Shown: in pieces, positions 6,701 through 9,582 of the stretch
How positions within the stretch are numbered: position 1 is the first letter of the stretch
Layout of the letters: each line of letters opens with the position of its first letter
Source of the DNA: Candidatus Cloacimonadota bacterium
GTDB taxonomy: Bacteria > Cloacimonadota > Cloacimonadia > Cloacimonadales > TCS61
Reading direction: 5' to 3'
Length of the DNA stretch: 9,582 bases
Assembly (NCBI GenBank): GCA_027064945.1
Contig: JAMOPB010000330.1
Location: 1-9,582 of the forward strand
Position numbers and translations under genes: made by a program
Notes under the pieces: generated by a model
The model's database searches: none
What the model was told of the DNA's origin: nothing
The model's input: the letters and a program-made list of their open reading frames with translations, nothing else

Positions 6701-7135
6701 ATGGCTTATCAAAGCACATTGAAAAAATTATATTCTGAGAATACATTTCCTTATAAGGTATGGTATATATTATTAGAAAATTTAGATTATACAGCAGAGA
6801 ATATTTTTAATATAGCTCATGATTCGGCCATTAAGTCATTTTATTCAGATGACTTAATGGAACTATGGAGATTGGGCAATTATCAAACCGAAAAACGTAT
6901 GATGTTTAATATAAAATTCCTAGAAAATCTTGAGAATTTTTTAATAAAGAACGGAATATATTTTAATTGGATAAAATATAATGGAGAATATATAGGAATA
7001 AGAATTCATCCTTCACTGGTAGATTTTAATGGTATATTGAAAGATTGTATGACATTTCAAGAATTTGCCAAAAATAGGTCATATATGAATATAAAAAAAG
7101 AAGATGTGAATGCTGAAGAAAAAGATCCGGATTAG
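6701..7135 (+). CDS. hypothetical protein, 144 aa
   Basis: Not recognised. ATG at 6701 is preceded by AAAGGA at 6690-6695. Rich in aromatic residues and asparagine (for example FPYKVWYILLENLDYTAEN, FYSDDLMELWRLGNYQTEK, NGIYFNWIKYNGEYIGIRI). A helical N-terminal two thirds seems to be followed by a beta hairpin (about 93-106), then an acidic Lys/Glu/Asp tail. Soluble, no repeats. The last gene of the small-gene run; a 74-base spacer with a possible promoter follows it. Confidence 0.75.
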   Translation: MAYQSTLKKLYSENTFPYKVWYILLENLDYTAENIFNIAHDSAIKSFYSDDLMELWRLGNYQTEKRMMFNIKFLENLENFLIKNGIYFNWIKYNGEYIGIRIHPSLVDFNGILKDCMTFQEFAKNRSYMNIKKEDVNAEEKDPD

Positions 7136-7179
7136 GCATTACAATAGCATTTTTAATGTTCCTTTAAGTAATATATAGT

Positions 7180-7185
7180 TATAAT
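7180..7185 (+). promoter_or_regulatory. possible -10 element before the 7210 gene
   Basis: TATAAT in the 74-base spacer between two genes, about 25 bases before the ATG. The position 17 bases upstream (TGTTCC, 7157-7162) is a poor -35, so an activated or weak promoter at best. Confidence 0.3.
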
Positions 7186-7209
7186 AATATATCAAAAAAG
7201 GAAGATTAG

Positions 7210-7785
7210 ATGATAAAAGCAACAATTAAAGTTCAAAATGAAGTACAAAAAGTTTTATTGGATTCAGAATTACTTGGTCAATTCTCAGATGGTTATTGGG
7301 AAAATTCAAGAAACCAATCTTGGGATTACTTAGGAAAAGTTCAAATTGCTAATGACTCAGATAATACTGGTGTTGTTTTTGAAGATTTTGTTCCTTGTGA
7401 TTATAAAGCTTATTCAGTAAACAATAAAACTTTATTGGAATATGTTGGTGATAGAATGTTAGTTAAAGCAAGAGTTTCTAATTATCTAAGAATTTCTGAT
7501 TTAAGTTCAATAGAATGTTTACTTGAATATGCTTGTTCTCAAAAAGTTAGTAAGAATGTAGAGGTAAAAGAAGAAGATATTATAAAACTAATCTCAGAAT
7601 GGCAGAAAGATTCTTCAAAATTTTGGAATAAAGAAGCAGAAAAATCTATTGCATTCATAAAAAATACTGGTTTACAAAATCTGCTGCAAGCTATTAACTC
7701 TGACTATAAAATGTCAAATATGAGAAAAGAATTAAATAGTATCACTAAAATTTTAAAAAATACAAGAACTAAGGAAATCGCTTAG
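7210..7785 (+). CDS. hypothetical protein, 191 aa
   Basis: Not recognised. ATG at 7210 follows AAAGGAAG at 7196-7203. The N-terminal part has MIKATIKVQNEVQKVLLDSELLG then FSDGYWENSRNQSWDYL; a DGxWENS-type motif of this kind recurs, as far as I recall, in uncharacterised phage proteins, with no function attached. Central strands (VQIAND, MLVKARVSNYLRI) suggest a small beta-rich domain; the last 75 residues (from about 118) appear all-helical with charged segments. Monocistronic: preceded by its own spacer and followed by a 12-bp dyad and the tRNA cluster. Confidence 0.78.
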   Translation: MIKATIKVQNEVQKVLLDSELLGQFSDGYWENSRNQSWDYLGKVQIANDSDNTGVVFEDFVPCDYKAYSVNNKTLLEYVGDRMLVKARVSNYLRISDLSSIECLLEYACSQKVSKNVEVKEEDIIKLISEWQKDSSKFWNKEAEKSIAFIKNTGLQNLLQAINSDYKMSNMRKELNSITKILKNTRTKEIA

Positions 7786-7788
7786 TAA

Positions 7789-7814
7789 ATATTGGTATCA
7801 TTTGATACCAATAT
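7789..7814 (+). terminator. 12-bp perfect dyad after the 7210 gene
   Basis: ATATTGGTATCA and TGATACCAATAT are exact complements separated by TT, starting 4 bases after the stop codon. It may terminate the mRNA, but the downstream sequence is AT-rich rather than a T run, and the tiny loop would force the top pairs open. It could equally be an operator. Its right arm overlaps a late-promoter-like octamer. Confidence 0.45.
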
Positions 7815-7819
7815 AAATA
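7812..7819 (+). promoter_or_regulatory. T4-type late promoter octamer before the tRNA cluster
   Basis: TATAAATA, identical to the octamer at 5305-5312 and also followed by ATTA. With T4 spacing the transcript would begin at about 7825, which is the first base of tRNA-Trp. Confidence 0.4.
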
Positions 7820-7824
7820 ATTAT

Positions 7825-7899
7825 AGGTGCATCGTATAATGGTTATTATTAGGGATTCCAAATCCTTAGATGTGGGTTCGATTCCTACTGCGCCTGCCA
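7825..7899 (+). tRNA. tRNA-Trp (CCA anticodon)
   Basis: Acceptor AGGTGCA pairs with TGCGCCT through one G-U. Anticodon stem AGGGA/TCCTT encloses loop TTCCAAA (anticodon CCA). T arm GTGGG-TTCGATT-CCTAC. Discriminator G and CCA are encoded. It reads UGG. Confidence 0.92.
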
Positions 7900-7918
7900 A
7901 TTTTATTAAGTAATATCT

Positions 7919-7927
7919 TGGTATAAT
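7919..7927 (+). promoter_or_regulatory. possible extended -10 promoter between tRNA-Trp and the initiator tRNA
   Basis: TGGTATAAT matches TGnTATAAT exactly; start would be near 7934, 15 bases before the next tRNA. No -35 hexamer is visible. Confidence 0.3.
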
Positions 7928-7948
7928 AAACAATCAAAAGAAAAACAT

Positions 7949-8025
7949 CGTGGAGTAGAGTAATTGGTCACTCGCTAGTCTCATAAGCTGGAATAATATC
8001 GGTTCGAGTCCGGTCTCCGCAACCA
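7949..8025 (+). tRNA. initiator-type tRNA-fMet (CAT anticodon)
   Basis: Loop CTCATAA gives anticodon CAT. Two initiator marks are present: the first pair is a C-A mismatch (CGTGGAG against CTCCGCA), and the D stem GAGT/ACTC has A11-U24 rather than a pyrimidine-purine pair. The end CCGCAACCA is the same as in E. coli tRNA-fMet. The anticodon stem (CTAGT/GCTGG) lacks the three consecutive G-C pairs of standard initiators and has U-G at its base. CCA is encoded. Confidence 0.85.
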
Positions 8026-8038
8026 TCATATAATATAA

Positions 8039-8115
8039 GCGTCGTTAGTTCAGTTGGATAGAACAGGAAACTTCTAATTTTCAGGTCACATGTTCGAATC
8101 ATGTACGGCGTACCA
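8039..8115 (+). tRNA. tRNA-Arg (TCT anticodon)
   Basis: Acceptor GCGTCGT/ACGGCGT with two G-U pairs, D arm GTTC/GAAC, anticodon stem GGAAA/TTTTC with loop CTTCTAA (anticodon TCT), T arm ACATG-TTCGAAT-CATGT, encoded ACCA. It reads AGA, the dominant arginine codon in the genes here. Confidence 0.93.
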
Positions 8116-8126
8116 CTTAATAAAAT

Positions 8127-8202
8127 CTCTCTATCGCTTAACTGGATAAAGCAGGGCCCTCCTAAGGCCTAGCTCGAGGTTCGAGTCCTCGTAGGGAGAC
8201 CA
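8127..8202 (+). tRNA. tRNA-Arg (CCT anticodon)
   Basis: Acceptor CTCTCTA/TAGGGAG, D arm GCTT/AAGC, anticodon stem GGGCC/GGCCT with loop CTCCTAA (anticodon CCT), T arm CGAGG-TTCGAGT-CCTCG, encoded ACCA. It reads AGG. Confidence 0.93.
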
Positions 8203-8409
8203 TTAAAATATGAACAAATATAGGCTAAACTTATATCTGTCCACCAACAGTCTTACTTTTATGTAACTTCGGGAGACTTAAAAATCCGTAAGACCGCAGT
8301 CGGGCATCTGAGGAAAAAGCCAACGAAACCAAGAAGCCTTACTATAACACGCCTTTAGAAATAAAGCACGAAGTTAGAAGGAAGTTAAAATTCTTAGGAG
8401 TAGGTGCAT
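8203..8409 (+). ncRNA. unassigned structured RNA region between tRNA-Arg and tRNA-Ser
   Basis: About 200 bases with no open reading frame of note and less AT-rich than the coding spacers. Complementary segments suggest a fold: ATATAGG/CTTATAT (8216-8237), GTCTTAC (8250-8256) with GTAAGAC (8288-8294), and TAACTTCG (8264-8271) with CGAAGTTA (8369-8376). The last two helices interlock as a pseudoknot. I do not recognise the family. It may be a leader of the tRNA-Ser/Ile transcript, a separate RNA, or the 5' part of one large RNA that continues beyond 8581. Conserved motifs of RNase P RNA and tmRNA are not seen. Confidence 0.5.
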
Positions 8410-8500
8410 GGAGAGTTGGCAGAGTTGGTCGATTGCACTGGTCTTGAAAACCAGCGACGTGTCACAGCGTCCGAGAGTTCGAATCTCTCATTCTCCACCA
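8410..8500 (+). tRNA. tRNA-Ser (TGA anticodon)
   Basis: Acceptor GGAGAGT/ATTCTCC, anticodon stem CTGGT/ACCAG with loop CTTGAAA (anticodon TGA), a long class II variable arm (about 8453-8472), T arm GAGAG-TTCGAAT-CTCTC, encoded ACCA. It reads UCA. Confidence 0.93.
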
Positions 8501-8504
8501 TTAA

Positions 8505-8581
8505 GGGTCCTTAGCTCAGTTGGTTAGAGCCCTCCGCTCATAACGGAGTGGTCGCTGGTTCGAATCCAGCAGGACCCACCA
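8505..8581 (+). tRNA. tRNA with CAT anticodon, probably tRNA-Ile2 (lysidine)
   Basis: Acceptor GGGTCCT/AGGACCC, D arm GCTC/GAGC, anticodon stem CTCCG/CGGAG with loop CTCATAA, T arm GCTGG-TTCGAAT-CCAGC, encoded ACCA. The region TGGTCGCTGGTTC resembles bacterial tRNA-Ile2, whose C34 is changed to lysidine to read AUA. An elongator tRNA-Met is the alternative. It is not an initiator, since the first pair is G-C. Confidence 0.9.
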
Positions 8582-8718
8582 AAATATCTTTATTTAATAT
8601 GAACATAAGCTATTTAGTTACTTCTAAATTAAGGTTCGATTCCTTAAAAGTCTGATAGACTTTTAATTGGTTACACTGAATGTGATTGGTTCATATTAAA
8701 TAAAGATATTTTTTTTTT
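8581..8718 (+). repeat. 24-bp perfect inverted repeat enclosing tRNA-like hairpins, followed by T10
   Basis: Arms at 8581-8604 and 8689-8712 are exact complements over 24 bases; the left arm begins with the last A of the preceding tRNA. A run of ten T (8709-8718) follows the right arm, so the whole can act as a very strong intrinsic terminator for the tRNA transcript. The 84-base interior is itself structured: TTTAG/CTAAA (8613-8628), a T-arm look-alike TTAAGG-TTCGATT-CCTTAA (8629-8647), and a hairpin AAGTC/GACTT (8648-8662). The sequence AATATGAAC at the base of the left arm also occurs at 8207-8215. Confidence 0.85.
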
Positions 8719-9138
8719 GTCGTCTCCGACTAAATGACGGCAGGATGCATAACAAACAGTGAACAAAAAATGCATAATCCTAGTGTTTACGTTCCACCAA
8801 AGGAGAACTTGTTGAAGAATTGGCCTGATTAAAGCACAAGGTTTGACACAATTCTGAGAGTTTAGTAAACGTCTGCATAAGGCTCCGCGAGGAGGTGGTT
8901 AATGCTATCATGTGCTTATGAACTTATGAGAGTGGATTAGGTGGTTTTGCTAAGAAGGTCAAAGGACTGAAAAGCTAGTTACACTCCACTAGGAGGCTTT
9001 AGCTAGGCCCCAAATAAAGTGTGATTTATTTGGTATAGCGCCGTTGGCTGGAAGGAGAGAGTAACTCCAAGCCGTAAAATCGATGAAAACTATTAGGGAA
9101 ACGGCAACCTAACTGAGGATTGTGAGAATCCTCTTTTT
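8719..9138 (+). ncRNA. large structured non-coding RNA, candidate GOLLD/ROOL-like
   Basis: About 420 bases without a coding frame, more GC-rich than flanking genes, ending in an intrinsic terminator. Helices visible by eye: AGGATGCAT (8742-8750) with a bulged partner before 8781; GTTTAC (8785-8790) with GTAAAC (8865-8870); AGAATTG (8816-8822) with CAATTCT (8849-8855); AAGCACA (8832-8838) with TGTGCTT (8911-8917), crossing the previous helix; CTCC-GCGA-GGAG, a GNRA tetraloop hairpin (8883-8894); AGTGGA (8931-8936) with TCCACT (8985-8990); a 9-bp hairpin at 9010-9033; and GCCGTT (9040-9045) with AACGGC (9100-9105), the latter inside the loop of TTAGG/CCTAA (9093-9112). Phage origin, tRNA neighbourhood, size and pseudoknots fit GOLLD or ROOL classes, but I cannot verify a family. 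The 5' end is uncertain. Confidence 0.65.
9115..9138 (+). terminator. intrinsic terminator at the end of the structured RNA
   Basis: Seven-bp stem GAGGATT/AATCCTC with loop GTGAG, directly followed by TTTTT. Confidence 0.85.
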
Positions 9139-9166
9139 ATGATTATTAGAAATTTTAAAAAAAGTT

Positions 9167-9175
9167 TGTTATAAT
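9167..9175 (+). promoter_or_regulatory. possible extended -10 promoter for the 9195 gene
   Basis: TGTTATAAT matches TGnTATAAT exactly, between the terminator and the gene. TTAGAA at 9146-9151, 18 bases upstream, is a weak -35. Initiation near 9182 gives a leader that begins at the ribosome binding site. Confidence 0.4.
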
Positions 9176-9194
9176 TATATTATAAAGGAAAATA

Positions 9195-9350
9195 ATGATA
9201 ATAAATGGTTGTGTTACTTATAAAAATTTCAGAACTTCTGATAAAGGTTTAGAAGCAGATGTTAAATTTCTAGGAGATAAAAAAGAATTATTAGAAAATA
9301 ATTTAATTGATTATGAATTTGGTATTAGAGCTTTAACAAAAAAGAATTAA
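9195..9350 (+). CDS. small hypothetical protein, 51 aa in the zero frame, possible -1 frameshift extension
   Basis: Not recognised. ATG at 9195 follows AAAGGA (9184-9189) with ideal spacing. The zero frame (MIINGCVTYKNFRTSDKG ... GIRALTKKN) ends at TAA 9348-9350. Two codons before that stop lies A AAA AAG in the correct phase for a -1 slip, and the -1 frame then stays open for 20 codons to a TAA that overlaps the next ATG (TAATG, 9404-9408). Overlapping stop/start is common in this kind of genome and suggests the longer product (70 aa) is, or recently was, the real gene. The zero-frame protein alone may also be functional. A sequencing error in the A6 run is possible. Confidence 0.6.
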   Translation: MIINGCVTYKNFRTSDKGLEADVKFLGDKKELLENNLIDYEFGIRALTKKN

Positions 9351-9406
9351 ATACTATTGATGATTTTCAGGTAATTACATTTGATATTATAGAAAAGGAA
9401 AATTAA
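9338..9406 (+). other. slippery heptamer A AAA AAG and -1 frame extension
   Basis: Zero-frame codons are ACA AAA AAG AAT TAA, so the heptamer at 9338-9344 is in the phase used by dnaX-type -1 frameshifting. After slipping, reading resumes at GAA 9344 and gives ELNTIDDFQVITFDIIEKEN before TAA 9404-9406. No stimulatory upstream Shine-Dalgarno or strong downstream stem was found, which argues against very efficient programmed shifting. Confidence 0.4.
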
Positions 9407-9480
9407 TGCAAACATTTAAAGAATTTTCTGAAGAAAGGGCTCAAGAAGAAGGACTAAAAAGATTAATTTCCTTTAAGTGA
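9406..9480 (+). CDS. 24-residue peptide with internal-protein-like N-terminus
   Basis: ATG at 9406 follows AAAAGGAAAA (9393-9402) and overlaps the stop of the extended upstream frame. The start MQTFKEFSEERAQEEG resembles the N-terminus of the acb1-like protein (MKTFKEYILE) and T4 internal-protein capsid-targeting peptides. It ends after 24 codons, overlapping the last 18 bases of the convergent minus-strand gene. It is either a genuine micropeptide or the truncated start of a former longer gene whose remainder was replaced by the convergent gene. Its good ribosome binding site favours translation. Confidence 0.45.
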   Translation: MQTFKEFSEERAQEEGLKRLISFK

Positions 9481-9582
9481 CTTCAGAAGTTCATCTGGGG
9501 AACCCACAAATACAGCATTTTGTATATTAGTTCCCCCAGTATTTTCTAATTGTCTCTGTTTATTATCTTCAGTTTTTAATTC
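9463..9582 (-). CDS. C-terminal end of a convergent gene, possibly a terminase small subunit
   Basis: Only the last 39 codons are inside the window, read leftward from 9582 to a TAA at 9463-9465. The peptide runs ELKTEDNKQRQLENTGG then TNIQNAVFVGSPDELLKSL and ends KGN. The NAVFVGSxxELxKxL type of ending is reminiscent of the C-termini of some tailed-phage small terminase subunits; this is a recollection of pattern, not an identification. It is the only minus-strand gene here and marks a change of transcription direction. Its end overlaps the 24-residue plus-strand ORF tail to tail. Confidence 0.6.
   Translation of the reverse strand, partial: ELKTEDNKQRQLENTGGTNIQNAVFVGSPDELLKSLKGN

Noticed and set aside
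7949..8025. Elongator tRNA-Met or tRNA-Ile2
   Set aside because: C-A mismatch at the first acceptor pair and A11-U24 are initiator features; an elongator would be paired at position 1-72.
8581..8718. Retron-like non-coding RNA (long terminal inverted repeat)
   Set aside because: No reverse transcriptase gene is nearby and no msr-type conserved guanosine context could be made out.
8203..9138. RNase P RNA, tmRNA or group I intron
   Set aside because: No conserved RNase P core words, no tmRNA tRNA-like end with CCA, and no group I P/Q/R/S core or interrupted exon; all neighbouring tRNAs are complete.
1..9582. CRISPR array or insertion sequence
   Set aside because: No regularly spaced direct repeats, no transposase, and no terminal repeat pair flanking a transposase-like gene.

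Overview
The window is AT-rich, densely packed DNA with short gene gaps, strong AAAGGA-type ribosome binding sites and nearly all genes on the + strand. It reads as a piece of a T4-like tailed bacteriophage genome. Grounds: a class Ia ribonucleotide reductase pair with a free-standing HNH homing endonuclease between the subunit genes (the T4 nrdA-mobE-nrdB order), T4-type late-promoter octamers (TATAAATA), proteins with a T4 internal-protein-like N-terminus, and a tRNA cluster with encoded CCA ends. The host cannot be read from the sequence.

Layout. 1-147: AT-rich leader with hairpins and a possible extended -10 promoter. 148-795: two small unknown genes. 797-3546: nrdA, broken into two genes by a naturally split intein; the N-half carries residues 1-449 plus a 105-residue intein-N, the C-half a 33-residue intein-C plus 313 residues. 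Joined, they give a 762-residue NrdA, close to the usual length, and the junction is exactly at the catalytic thiyl-radical cysteine. 3547-4281: HNH endonuclease with alternating NUMOD3 repeats and zinc knuckles. 4278-5309: nrdB, all metal ligands and the radical tyrosine present. 5332-6205: a probable anti-CBASS pair, an Acb1-like 2H phosphoesterase and an Acb2-like small protein, followed by three small unknown genes (6166-7135) and a fourth with a possible promoter of its own (7210-7785).

7786-9138 is an RNA-gene region: tRNA-Trp(CCA), an initiator-type tRNA(CAT), tRNA-Arg(TCT), tRNA-Arg(CCT), tRNA-Ser(TGA) and a CAT tRNA resembling Ile2. Between and after them lie about 200 nt and about 420 nt of non-coding sequence rich in complementary segments and pseudoknots, plus a 24-bp perfect inverted repeat followed by ten T. 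This looks like one or more large structured phage RNAs; the GOLLD/ROOL classes are the obvious comparison. It ends in a clean intrinsic terminator at 9115-9138.

9139-9582: a small gene with an A AAA AAG slippery site just before its stop, a 24-residue peptide, and the C-terminal end of a convergent minus-strand gene.

Working together: NrdA/NrdB supply dNTPs for phage replication, the endonuclease is a mobile passenger at the nrd locus, the Acb-like pair probably removes CBASS cyclic-nucleotide signals, and the tRNAs support translation of AT-rich phage messages.
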